Shown piece after piece: positions 26,903 through 34,886 of a DNA stretch of 40,142 nucleotides. The first letter of the stretch is position 1. Each line of letters opens with the position of its first letter. A model generated the notes under the pieces. It did no database searches, had not been told where the DNA came from, and saw only the letters and a list, made by a program, of their open reading frames with translations. A program made the position numbers and the translations under genes. This stretch comes from an uncultured Prevotella sp. (GTDB lineage: Bacteria > Bacteroidota > Bacteroidia > Bacteroidales > Bacteroidaceae): NCBI GenBank assembly GCA_945869265.1, contig CAMBOI010000029.1, positions 1 through 40,142 of the forward strand, given 5' to 3'.

Positions 26903-27682
26903 ATGACAAAATTGACATTTCTCGGAACAGGCACAAGTTGCGGAGTGCCAACCTTGGGGTGCTTCTGCGACGTATGCACAAGCACTGACCCTCACGACAA
27001 GAGATTGCGTACCTCAGCACTGTTGGAGACGGAGAACACCCGCCTGTTGATAGACTGCGGTCCCGACTTCCGCCAACAGATGTTGCAACAGGAGTTCCGC
27101 AAGATCGACGCCATACTCATCACCCACTCCCACTACGACCATGTAGGCGGCATCGACGACCTCCGCCCCTACTGTCGCTTTGGCGACATCGACATCTACG
27201 CCGATGAAATCAGCTGCAACAGTCTGCGCTCCACCATGCCCTATTGCTTTGTCGAGAAGAAATACCCTGGTGTGCCGTCAATCAATCTCCACACCATCCG
27301 TCCCCACGACCACCTTCACATCGGCGACTTCGACATCACCGCCTTTGAGGTGATGCACGACAAGTTGCCCATCCTTGGTTATCGCATAGGCAACATAGCA
27401 TATATCACCGACATGAAGTCGATACGCGACGAAGAAGTGGAAATGATTAAGGGAGTGGATGTATTGGTGGAGAATGCCCTCAGATGGGACAAGCCCCACC
27501 ATTCCCACCAACTCGTAGGCGACGCCATAGCCTTTGCCCGTCGTGTAGAAGCCAAGCGCACCTACCTCGTTCATGCCAATCATGACATCGGCAAGCATAA
27601 CGACATCAACAAGCGCTTGCCTGCCGACATTCGTTATGCCTACGATGGACAACAAATCCTACTCACTCAATCGGGTGAGTAG
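26903..27682 (+). CDS. MBL-fold metallo-hydrolase (PhnP-like)
   Basis: A 259-aa metallo-beta-lactamase-fold protein. It begins LTFLGTGTSCGVP, has the zinc motif HSHYDH (residues 75-80) followed by VGGIDDLRPY, then ITDMK and NALRW...HHSHQLV toward the end. An N-terminal cysteine cluster (GCFCDVC) matches the structural zinc site of PhnP, a cyclic phosphate phosphodiesterase. In Bacteroidetes these proteins are encoded apart from phosphonate genes, so the substrate is unknown. It starts 4 bp after murB and overlaps the convergent lipoprotein gene by 24 bp. Confidence 0.88.
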   Translation: MTKLTFLGTGTSCGVPTLGCFCDVCTSTDPHDKRLRTSALLETENTRLLIDCGPDFRQQMLQQEFRKIDAILITHSHYDHVGGIDDLRPYCRFGDIDIYADEISCNSLRSTMPYCFVEKKYPGVPSINLHTIRPHDHLHIGDFDITAFEVMHDKLPILGYRIGNIAYITDMKSIRDEEVEMIKGVDVLVENALRWDKPHHSHQLVGDAIAFARRVEAKRTYLVHANHDIGKHNDINKRLPADIRYAYDGQQILLTQSGE

Positions 27683-28495
27683 CCATCTTTTTCCGTTGCG
27701 CTTGAATGTCAGTTCCATCTCAAGACCGTTGGAGATGCCCCGGATGACGAGGAGCTTCTTGTTGCCGCCCTTACGGGGATGACCATAAATCACGTTGTAT
27801 AGAGTGCTTGCTGGGAGCTCGGGAGCGAAAGCAGGCCACGTCTCGGGGGTGAGCACACCCTCCATCGTACTGAAATCATCGTCGGGGTCAGGACCCGAAA
27901 ACTGCACTAAGTCACTCACACTGCGGCACTGGAACGCCGTGTCGGTGGCAAAGCGATGATAGAACGAGAGGAAGGAGGCATTGACGCTGTGAGTAAGCGG
28001 TTTGGTGACAATCGAATCGAGCATCCACAATCCGTTGGTGCGGTTGAAGACATACTGCTTGACATAATGCTTGGCAAGGTAGATCTTCTCCACCCTCGCG
28101 GTGTTGACCGACGTGTCCTTCACTGCCTTCATGTCGCTCTCGCTATTAAGTATCAATGTGTAATAGCCCTGATGCATGAAGAAATGCTCGGTCTTCCACT
28201 GGTTCTGGGCAATAGTGGTGGTCTTGCCTCCTGCGTGAGAGGGCAATGGCCATGTGGTTCTCTTCAGCTGCAGTTTGCGATTGGCGGCGTAGTTGAAGAA
28301 AAAGTCGTCAAACAGCTCGTCAGCCGCCTTGGGCATCGGAGTCTCGGAGATAAGCATCTCCATAGTATCTACTGCGGCAGTATCAACAACACTGTCGGAG
28401 TCGGCAGGCACATTATCCTGTGAGCCTGCCTTGTTTCCCGTACAAGAGAAAACAATCGCCGTAAAGGCGAGCGATATGGGTAAAATCTTCTTCAT
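27659..28495 (-). CDS. DUF4348 lipoprotein
   Basis: A 278-aa protein on the minus strand with a lipoprotein signal peptide ending at the lipobox VFSC (Cys18), then an acidic spacer (SQDNVPADSDSVVDTAAVDTME region). The rest (about 55-278) has the DUF4348 features: ADELFDDFFFNYA, a TTWPLP stretch, QNQWKTEHFFMHQGYYTLI and FAPELPASTLYNVIYG. Domain of unknown function, exposed in the envelope. Its 3' end overlaps the MBL gene by 24 bp in tail-to-tail orientation; no terminator fits between. Confidence 0.85.
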   Translation of the reverse strand: MKKILPISLAFTAIVFSCTGNKAGSQDNVPADSDSVVDTAAVDTMEMLISETPMPKAADELFDDFFFNYAANRKLQLKRTTWPLPSHAGGKTTTIAQNQWKTEHFFMHQGYYTLILNSESDMKAVKDTSVNTARVEKIYLAKHYVKQYVFNRTNGLWMLDSIVTKPLTHSVNASFLSFYHRFATDTAFQCRSVSDLVQFSGPDPDDDFSTMEGVLTPETWPAFAPELPASTLYNVIYGHPRKGGNKKLLVIRGISNGLEMELTFKRNGKRWLLTRLSE

Positions 28496-28533
28496 TTTGA
28501 CCTCGGAATGTTAATCCGCTCTCAAATTTTCGG

Positions 28534-28541
28534 CAAAATTA
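28534..28541 (-). promoter_or_regulatory. -7 box of the DUF4348 gene
   Basis: On the minus strand TAATTTTG (28541-28534) lies about 40 bp before the ATG; a TTGC is about 20 bp further upstream. Confidence 0.5.
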
Positions 28542-28584
28542 CAATTATTTTTTGATATTATGCAAGTTTTTCCCTAAAATTTAT

Positions 28585-28592
28585 TACCTTTG
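28585..28592 (+). promoter_or_regulatory. -7 box of pheS
   Basis: TACCTTTG at 28585-28592, 27 bp before the pheS ATG, fits the consensus; the -33 box is a poor T-run. Confidence 0.6.
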
Positions 28593-28618
28593 CACCGAAT
28601 TTATTATAATAAGTCAAG

Positions 28619-29659
28619 ATGATACTGGAAAAAATAGACCAACTTCTCGAAGAAGTGAAGAATATCAGTGCCACAAACACTGATGAAATTGAAGCGCTGA
28701 GATTGAAATATCTCAGCAAAAAAGGTGCCATAACTGCACTCATGAATGATTTCCGAAATGTGCCTGCCGACCAGAAGAAGGCCGTGGGAATCAAAATCAA
28801 CGAACTGAAACAAACGGCTCAGGAGCGCATCAACGCCCTAAAGGAGCAATTGGAGACTGCGGACACCGAATCGGAGGCTATCGACCTCACCCGCACGCCC
28901 TACCCCATCAGGCTCGGTACACGACATCCACTGAATATCGTCACCAACGAGATTATCGACATCTTCTCGCGCATGGGATTCGTGCTTGCCGACGGACCGG
29001 AGGTGGAGGACGACCTGCACGTGTTCACCAAGATGAACTTTGCCGCCGACCATCCAGCCCGCGACATGCAGGACACATTCTTCGTGGAGCAGAGCGAGAC
29101 TGGCGACGTGACGAAAAACATCCTGCTGCGCTCGCACACCAGTTCGGTGCAAGCCCGCGTGATGGAGAACTCTCAACCGCCCATCCGCATCATCTGCCCG
29201 GGACGCGTGTATCGCAACGAGGCCATCACCGCCCGCGCCCACTGCTTCTTCCATCAGGTGGAGGGACTGTATATAGACAAGAACGTGTCGTTCACCGACC
29301 TCAAGCAGGTGCTTCTGTCGTTTGCGCGCGAGATGTTCGGCGCCGACACCAAGATACGCCTTCGCCCGAGCTACTTCCCCTTCACAGAGCCAAGTGCCGA
29401 GATGGATATCTCATGCCACATCTGCGGCGGCAAGGGTTGCGGATTCTGCAAGCACACGGGATGGGTGGAAATCTTGGGCTGCGGAATGGTAGATCCCAAC
29501 GTGCTCGAGCAGTGCGGCATCGACAGCAAGGTATATAGCGGATATGCCTTCGGTATGGGTGTTGAAAGAATCACTAACCTGAAGTATCGCGTGAGCGACC
29601 TGCGCATGTTCTCGGAGAACGACACGAGATTCTTGAGGGAATTCGAGGCTGCAGACTGA
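28619..29659 (+). CDS. pheS: Phenylalanine-tRNA ligase alpha subunit
   Basis: PheS is the catalytic subunit of the alpha2-beta2 synthetase that charges tRNA-Phe. The 346-aa protein has the N-terminal coiled coil (1-90), then motif 2 around FHQVEGLYIDKNVSF and motif 3 GYAFGMGVERIT near the end. The zinc-like CHICGGKGCGFCKHTGW segment is the usual family insertion ahead of EILGCGMVDP. pheT is not next to it, as in other Bacteroidetes. The stop lies in a hairpin before nuoA. Confidence 0.96.
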   Translation: MILEKIDQLLEEVKNISATNTDEIEALRLKYLSKKGAITALMNDFRNVPADQKKAVGIKINELKQTAQERINALKEQLETADTESEAIDLTRTPYPIRLGTRHPLNIVTNEIIDIFSRMGFVLADGPEVEDDLHVFTKMNFAADHPARDMQDTFFVEQSETGDVTKNILLRSHTSSVQARVMENSQPPIRIICPGRVYRNEAITARAHCFFHQVEGLYIDKNVSFTDLKQVLLSFAREMFGADTKIRLRPSYFPFTEPSAEMDISCHICGGKGCGFCKHTGWVEILGCGMVDPNVLEQCGIDSKVYSGYAFGMGVERITNLKYRVSDLRMFSENDTRFLREFEAAD

Positions 29660-29677
29660 ACATTTCAGTCTTGCAGC
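29648..29677 (+). terminator. Hairpin at the pheS end
   Basis: Arms GCTGCAGACTGAA (29648-29660) and TTCAGTCTTGCAGC (29664-29677) pair with one bulged base. No T-run follows, so it may slow rather than stop transcription into the nuo operon. Confidence 0.5.
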
Positions 29678-29724
29678 TAACTAAAATGCTGACTATAAAA
29701 CAAAAAATTTAATTATATATAATT

Positions 29725-30075
29725 ATGTATTTCACATTATTCATCACCGTTATTCTGACGGCTGTTGTACTGGTAGTGGCTGCTTATGCAATTGCAAAGC
29801 TCATTGGCCCGCGCTCGTACAATCCGGTGAAGGGTGAACCCTTTGAGTGTGGTATCCCCACGCGTGGCAGCTCATGGCTCCCAACGCATATCGGATACTA
29901 CCTCTTCGCCATCCTTTTCCTGATGTTCGACGTTGAGACCATGTTCCTCTACCCCTGGGCAGTAGTCGTCAAGCAGTTTGGAACCATGGCTATCTTCAGC
30001 ATCGGTTTCTTCATGCTTGTATTGGTATTTGGCCTTGCTTACGCTTGGCGGAAAGGAGCGTTGGAATGGAAGTAA
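29725..30075 (+). CDS. nuoA: NADH-quinone oxidoreductase subunit A
   Basis: A 116-aa membrane subunit of complex I with three hydrophobic helices. The family marks KGEPFECGIP (near 35) and FDVETMFLYPWAV (near 70) are present. It opens a ten-gene operon, and overlaps nuoB by 10 bp. Confidence 0.95.
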   Translation: MYFTLFITVILTAVVLVVAAYAIAKLIGPRSYNPVKGEPFECGIPTRGSSWLPTHIGYYLFAILFLMFDVETMFLYPWAVVVKQFGTMAIFSIGFFMLVLVFGLAYAWRKGALEWK

Positions 30076-30764
30076 GGAAACCTGTTATCAAGAGCATTCC
30101 CTACGACGAGTTCAAGGACAATGCAAGTTTAGAGAAAATTATCAGCGAGCTCCACGAGGGTGGATGCAACGTTGTTGTCGGTTCGCTCGACCAAGCCATC
30201 AACTGGGGACGCAGCAACTCGCTGTGGTCGCTGACCTTCGGAACCAGTTGCTGCGGTATTGAGTTTATGTCGGTGGGTTGCGCCCGCTATGACTTCTCAC
30301 GCTTCGGATTTGAGGTGACACGCAACTCCCCACGCCAGGCCGACCTCATCATGGTGGCTGGAACAATCACCCACAAGATGGCTCCGGCGTTCAAGCGTCT
30401 GTACGACGAGATGGCCGAGCCTAAGTATGTTGTGGCAGTTGGCGGATGCACCATCTCGGGCGGCCCGTTCAAGTCGAGTTACAATGTCGTCAAGGGTATC
30501 GAGGAGATTGTGCCCGTGGATGTGTATATCCCCGGCTGTCCCCCGCGTCCCGAGGCTATCCTCTATGGCATGATGCAGCTTCAGCGCAAGGTGAAGATCG
30601 AAAAATTCTTCGGAGGCGCCAACCACAAGCAGAATGCCGAGGAGCGCAAGTTAGGACTATCTAACGAGGCTATCGCCGCCGGATGGAAAAAACCATTGGT
30701 AGTGACCGATGTACCTGAGGACGTTGTGAAAAACATTAAAAAAGAACAGGAGGAAGGCAAATGA
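30066..30764 (+). CDS. nuoB: NADH-quinone oxidoreductase subunit B
   Basis: NuoB carries the N2 [4Fe-4S] cluster that passes electrons to quinone. The ATG at 30066 is chosen because the longer frame from 30045 starts with TTG and intrudes further into nuoA. The 232-aa protein has the adjacent cysteines in TSCCGIEF, the Cys of VGGCTISGGPF and that of PGCPPRPEA as ligands. The C-terminus is longer than in E. coli and basic. The stop overlaps nuoCD (ATGA). Confidence 0.95.
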   Translation: MEVRKPVIKSIPYDEFKDNASLEKIISELHEGGCNVVVGSLDQAINWGRSNSLWSLTFGTSCCGIEFMSVGCARYDFSRFGFEVTRNSPRQADLIMVAGTITHKMAPAFKRLYDEMAEPKYVVAVGGCTISGGPFKSSYNVVKGIEEIVPVDVYIPGCPPRPEAILYGMMQLQRKVKIEKFFGGANHKQNAEERKLGLSNEAIAAGWKKPLVVTDVPEDVVKNIKKEQEEGK

Positions 30765-32329
30765 AACTCGAGAATTTAGTATTTGACTTTGACAAGTTTG
30801 CCTCCGAGATGGCAAACCTCAAGGAGAAGAAGCATTTCGACTACCTCGTCACTATCGTCGGAGAGGACTTCGGCGACGAGGAGGGATTGGGATGTATATA
30901 TATCCTTGAGAACACCGACACCCGCGAGCGCACAAGCGTGAAGATGCTGGCAAAGCAGGTGGGCGAAGAGGATTTTGTCATCCCCACAGTGAGCAACATC
31001 TGGAAGGTGGCCGACCTGCTGGAGCGCGAGGTGTTCGATTTCTACGGCATCAAGTTCCTTGGTCATCCCGACATGCGCCGTCTCTATCTGCGCAACGACT
31101 TCAAGGGCTACCCCTTCCGCAAGAACTGGCAGTTTGACGACTCCTACTCGCTCGAAGACGACGTGGAGCCTGATTACACCTTATTATATAAATTAAATGC
31201 CGACGGCAAGCTCGTCAGCGAGCAGCGCAAGCTCTTCACCGACGACGAATATGTGATCAACATCGGTCCACAGCACCCCTCAACCCATGGTGTGCTTCGT
31301 CTGCAGACCGTAGTGGATGGCGAGACCGTGAAGCGCATCTATCCCCACCTGGGATATATCCACCGCGGTATCGAGAAGATGTGCGAGAGCTATACCTATC
31401 CGCAGACACTCGCGCTCACCGACCGTCTCAACTATCTCTCGGCCATGATGCACCGCCACGCTCTCGTGGGCGTTGTTGAGGAGGCTATGGGCGTTGAGCT
31501 CACCGACCGCATCAAATATGTGCGCACCATCATGGACGAGCTGCAGCGTCTCGACTCCCACTTGCTCTACTGCGGCTGCTGCGCCCAGGACCTAGGTGCC
31601 CTCACCGCGTTCCTCTACTGCATGCGCGACCGCGAGCATGTGCTCAACGTGATGGAGGAGACAACGGGCGGACGACTCATCCAGAACTACTACCGCATCG
31701 GCGGTCTGCAGGATGACATCGACCCCAACTTTATCCAGAACTGCAAGAAGCTGTGCAAGTATCTGCGCCCGATGATCAAGGAGTATATGGATGTATTCGG
31801 CGACAACGTCATCACCCACAACCGATTTGAGAAGGTGGGCGTGATGGGGCTCGACGACTGCATCAACTATGCCGTCACCGGTCCTGCCGGACGTGCCGCC
31901 GGATGGCACAACGACACCCGCAAGCGCCACCCCTACGACATGTATGACAAGGTGGAGTGGCAGGAAATCACCATGACAGGCTGCGACTCTATGGACCGCT
32001 ATCTCATCCACATCAAGGAGATGTATCAGAGCCTCGACATCATCGAGCAGCTCATCGACAACATCCCCGAGGGCGACTTCTACGTCAAGCAGAAGCCCAT
32101 CATCAAGGTGCCCGAGGGACAGTGGTACTTCTCTGTCGAGGGAGCCAGCGGCGAGTTTGGCGTGTATATCGACTCCAAGGGCGACAAGAGTCCGTGGCGA
32201 CTGAAGATGCGTCCGATGGGACTGAGTCTCACCGGTGCTCTTGACCCGATGCTGCGCGGACAGAAGATTGCCGACCTTGTCACCACGTGTGCGGCTGTTG
32301 ACTTCGTTATTCCTGATATCGACAGATAG
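30761..32329 (+). CDS. nuoC: NADH-quinone oxidoreductase subunits C and D, fused
   Basis: A 522-aa fusion. The NuoC part (1 to about 150) has the EREVFDFYGIKFLGHPDMRRLYL motif in two pieces; the NuoD part begins with INIGPQHPSTHGVLR near residue 165 and continues through the hydrogenase-like large-subunit fold (GYIHRGIEK, LDRLNYLS, EGASGEFGVYIDS) to the IVTTCAAVDFVIPDIDR type C-terminus. NuoD forms the quinone site with NuoB. CD fusion is common in enterobacteria and Bacteroidetes. Confidence 0.95.
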   Translation: MKLENLVFDFDKFASEMANLKEKKHFDYLVTIVGEDFGDEEGLGCIYILENTDTRERTSVKMLAKQVGEEDFVIPTVSNIWKVADLLEREVFDFYGIKFLGHPDMRRLYLRNDFKGYPFRKNWQFDDSYSLEDDVEPDYTLLYKLNADGKLVSEQRKLFTDDEYVINIGPQHPSTHGVLRLQTVVDGETVKRIYPHLGYIHRGIEKMCESYTYPQTLALTDRLNYLSAMMHRHALVGVVEEAMGVELTDRIKYVRTIMDELQRLDSHLLYCGCCAQDLGALTAFLYCMRDREHVLNVMEETTGGRLIQNYYRIGGLQDDIDPNFIQNCKKLCKYLRPMIKEYMDVFGDNVITHNRFEKVGVMGLDDCINYAVTGPAGRAAGWHNDTRKRHPYDMYDKVEWQEITMTGCDSMDRYLIHIKEMYQSLDIIEQLIDNIPEGDFYVKQKPIIKVPEGQWYFSVEGASGEFGVYIDSKGDKSPWRLKMRPMGLSLTGALDPMLRGQKIADLVTTCAAVDFVIPDIDR

Positions 32330-32372
32330 GGAGTAATAAAATAAAAGTTAAGAATTAAGAAAGACAACTTAT

Positions 32373-33458
32373 ATGTTTGATTTTAGTATAGTTACAACAT
32401 GGATTGACTGCTTCCTGCGCGACACTCTCGGGCTGGGAGACTTTTGGTCGATTCTTATCGAGTGCGTACTGGTGGGCGTGGGCATCCTCTTGGGATATGC
32501 CATGCTGGCCATCGTCTTGATATTCATGGAGCGCAAGGTGTGTGCCTACTTCCAGTGCCGCCTGGGCCCGATGCGAGTGGGTCCTTGGGGTATCTTCCAG
32601 GTGTTTGCCGACGTGCTGAAGATGCTCATCAAGGAGATCTTCACCGTTGACAAGGCCGACAAGTTGCTCTACTTCCTTGCCCCTGTGTTTGTGATTGCAG
32701 CCTCGGTGGGCACATTCTCATTCCTGCCTTGGAACAACGGTGCGGTTGTGCTCGACTTCAACGTGGGCATCTTCTTGCTTACCGCCGTTTCGAGCATCGG
32801 TGTGGTTGGTGTGTTCCTCGCCGGATGGGGCTCCAACAACAAGTATTCAGTCGTTTCGGCTATGCGTGGCGCAGTGCAGATGATTTCCTACGAGATGTCG
32901 CTCTGCCTCTGTCTTATCACTGCCGTCATCCTCACCGGCACCATGCAGATGTCGGGTATCGTGGAGGCACAGACAGGCCCCTGGAACTGGCTCATCTTCC
33001 GTGGTCATGTTCCTGCCATCATCGCCTTCCTCGTGTTCCTCGTAGCTGGTAATGCCGAGGCCAACCGTGGTCCGTTCGACCTTGCCGAGGCAGAGAGCGA
33101 GTTGACAGCCGGTTATCACACCGAGTATAGCGGTATGGGCTTCGGCTACTTCTATCTCGCCGAGTATCTCAACCTCTTCGTTATCTCGGGCATCGCCACA
33201 ACAGTGTTCCTTGGTGGATGGGCACCTATTAATATAGGTATAGAGGCCTTCGACGCCGTGATGAACTACATCCCGGGCATCGTATGGTTCCTCGGCAAGA
33301 CCTTCGCCATCGTATGGATTCTGATGTGGATTCGCTGGACATTCCCCCGTCTGCGTATCGACCAGATCCTGAAGCTGGAGTGGAAGTATCTCATGCCCCT
33401 GTGCCTCGTCAACCTCATACTGATGACGATCGTTGTTGCATTTGGATGGCACTTCTGA
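32373..33458 (+). CDS. nuoH: NADH-quinone oxidoreductase subunit H
   Basis: A 361-aa membrane subunit with eight predicted helices, linking the quinone site to the membrane arm. Family motifs are ERKVCAYFQCRLGPMRVGPWG (residues about 52-72, given as ERKVCAYFQ...RLGPMRVGP), NAEANRGPFDLAEAESELTAGYHTEYS split around 230-255, and RWTFPRLRIDQ near 325. Confidence 0.95.
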   Translation: MFDFSIVTTWIDCFLRDTLGLGDFWSILIECVLVGVGILLGYAMLAIVLIFMERKVCAYFQCRLGPMRVGPWGIFQVFADVLKMLIKEIFTVDKADKLLYFLAPVFVIAASVGTFSFLPWNNGAVVLDFNVGIFLLTAVSSIGVVGVFLAGWGSNNKYSVVSAMRGAVQMISYEMSLCLCLITAVILTGTMQMSGIVEAQTGPWNWLIFRGHVPAIIAFLVFLVAGNAEANRGPFDLAEAESELTAGYHTEYSGMGFGYFYLAEYLNLFVISGIATTVFLGGWAPINIGIEAFDAVMNYIPGIVWFLGKTFAIVWILMWIRWTFPRLRIDQILKLEWKYLMPLCLVNLILMTIVVAFGWHF

Positions 33459-33500
33459 TGAAATATAAAAATATTAAAGTATTAAAGAATTAAAGTATTT

Positions 33501-34025
33501 ATGAGCAATACATCATATTTCGGAAGCATTGCCGCTGGGTTGAAGACACTCGCCACGGGTATGAAAATCACGTGGAAGGAATACTTCACCCCTAAATCGA
33601 CAGAGCAATATCCCGAAAACAGAAAGACCACACTGCATGTGGCACAGCGCCACCGCGGTCGTCTGGTCATGCTCCGCGACGAGAACGGTGCCGTCAAGTG
33701 TACGGCATGCACTCTCTGCGAGAAGACCTGCCCCAATGGCTCCATCAAGATCAAGACCGAGATGGTGACCACTGAGGACGGCAAGAAGAAGCGTCGCCTG
33801 GTTGACTACCAATACGACCTGGGCGACTGTATGTTCTGCCAGTTGTGCGTCAATGCGTGCAACTTCGGCGCTATTGAGTTTACAAATGATTTTGAGAACG
33901 CGACATTCAGCCGCGAGGCTCTCGCACTGCATCTCGACAAGGAGAACTACGAGAGTTCGCTGCCCAACATCCTCGACGGAGGCGCACCACTCGAAATCGG
34001 TAAGTTTAACACCAAAACAAAGTAG
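33501..34025 (+). CDS. nuoI: NADH-quinone oxidoreductase subunit I
   Basis: A 174-aa ferredoxin-like subunit with two [4Fe-4S] clusters bound by CTACTLCEKTCP (Cys67, 70, 73, 77) and CMFCQLCVNACN (Cys110, 113, 116, 120). It passes electrons to NuoB. Since nuoE, nuoF and nuoG are absent, NuoI or another docked protein is the likely electron entry point. Its leader has ATTAAAG tandem repeats (33470-33500). Confidence 0.95.
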   Translation: MSNTSYFGSIAAGLKTLATGMKITWKEYFTPKSTEQYPENRKTTLHVAQRHRGRLVMLRDENGAVKCTACTLCEKTCPNGSIKIKTEMVTTEDGKKKRRLVDYQYDLGDCMFCQLCVNACNFGAIEFTNDFENATFSREALALHLDKENYESSLPNILDGGAPLEIGKFNTKTK

Positions 34026-34039
34026 GAGCAAGTAAAGAT

Positions 34040-34564
34040 ATGGCAAATATTGTTATGTTCGGCATTCTTGCCGTCGTCATCCTCGGTTCGGCTATTGTCT
34101 GCGTGACAACCACCCGAATCATGAGAGCAGCCACATTCCTGCTGTTCGTACTCTTTGGAGTGGCGGGATTGTATTTCCTGCTCGACTACACTTATCTTGG
34201 CGCAGCTCAGATCAGCGTGTATGCCGGTGGCATCTCGATGATTTATATCTTCGCCATCCAACTCGTGAGCAAGCGCACCCTTCAGGGCCTCACCGAACGC
34301 GTGAAAATCAAGCGTTTCGTGATGGGCGGTCTGCTGTCCCTCGTGGGATTTGCCACCGTTGTCGCCGTATTCGTTAAGAACCACTTTCTGCAGACCTGGT
34401 CGGCAGCTGATGATGTCGAGGTGCCCATGAGCACTATCGGCGAGGCGTTGCTAGGCTCTGAGAAATACCAGTATGTGCTCCCCTTCGAGTTTATATCGGT
34501 ATTCCTCCTGGCTTGCATCATCGGTGGTATTGTTGTAGCACGTAAAGAAGAGGAGACAAAGTGA
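34040..34564 (+). CDS. nuoJ: NADH-quinone oxidoreductase subunit J
   Basis: A 174-aa membrane protein with five helices. The YLLDYTYLGAAQISVYAGGISMIYIF stretch (about 50-75) is the family mark for helix 3. It follows nuoI by 14 bp. Confidence 0.94.
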   Translation: MANIVMFGILAVVILGSAIVCVTTTRIMRAATFLLFVLFGVAGLYFLLDYTYLGAAQISVYAGGISMIYIFAIQLVSKRTLQGLTERVKIKRFVMGGLLSLVGFATVVAVFVKNHFLQTWSAADDVEVPMSTIGEALLGSEKYQYVLPFEFISVFLLACIIGGIVVARKEEETK

Positions 34565-34566
34565 TT

Positions 34567-34875
34567 ATGATACCAGTAGATTTCTATTTCGTGCTTAGTG
34601 CACTATTGTTCTTCATCGGCGTGTTCGGATTCATCACCCGACGCAACCTCATCGCCATGCTCATCTCGGTTGAGCTGGTGCTCAATGCCGTCGATCTGAA
34701 CTTTGCGGCATTCAACCGCCTGCTCTACCCCGGACAGTTTGAGGGCATGTTCATGAGCCTCTTCTCCATCGGTGTGAGCGCAGCCGAGAGTGCCGTTGCG
34801 ATTGCGATTATCATCAATGTTTACCGCCGCTTCAACAGCGACCAGGTGAACAGTATTGAAAACCTAAAATATTAA
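34567..34875 (+). CDS. nuoK: NADH-quinone oxidoreductase subunit K
   Basis: A 102-aa subunit with three helices. The ATG at 34567 (MIPVDFYFVLSALLF) matches the family start and is preferred over a GTG at 34561 that overlaps the nuoJ stop. Conserved membrane glutamates lie in LISVELVLNAVDLNF and SAAESAVAIAI, key for proton pumping. Confidence 0.93.
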   Translation: MIPVDFYFVLSALLFFIGVFGFITRRNLIAMLISVELVLNAVDLNFAAFNRLLYPGQFEGMFMSLFSIGVSAAESAVAIAIIINVYRRFNSDQVNSIENLKY

Positions 34876-34886
34876 GCGATTGGTAT

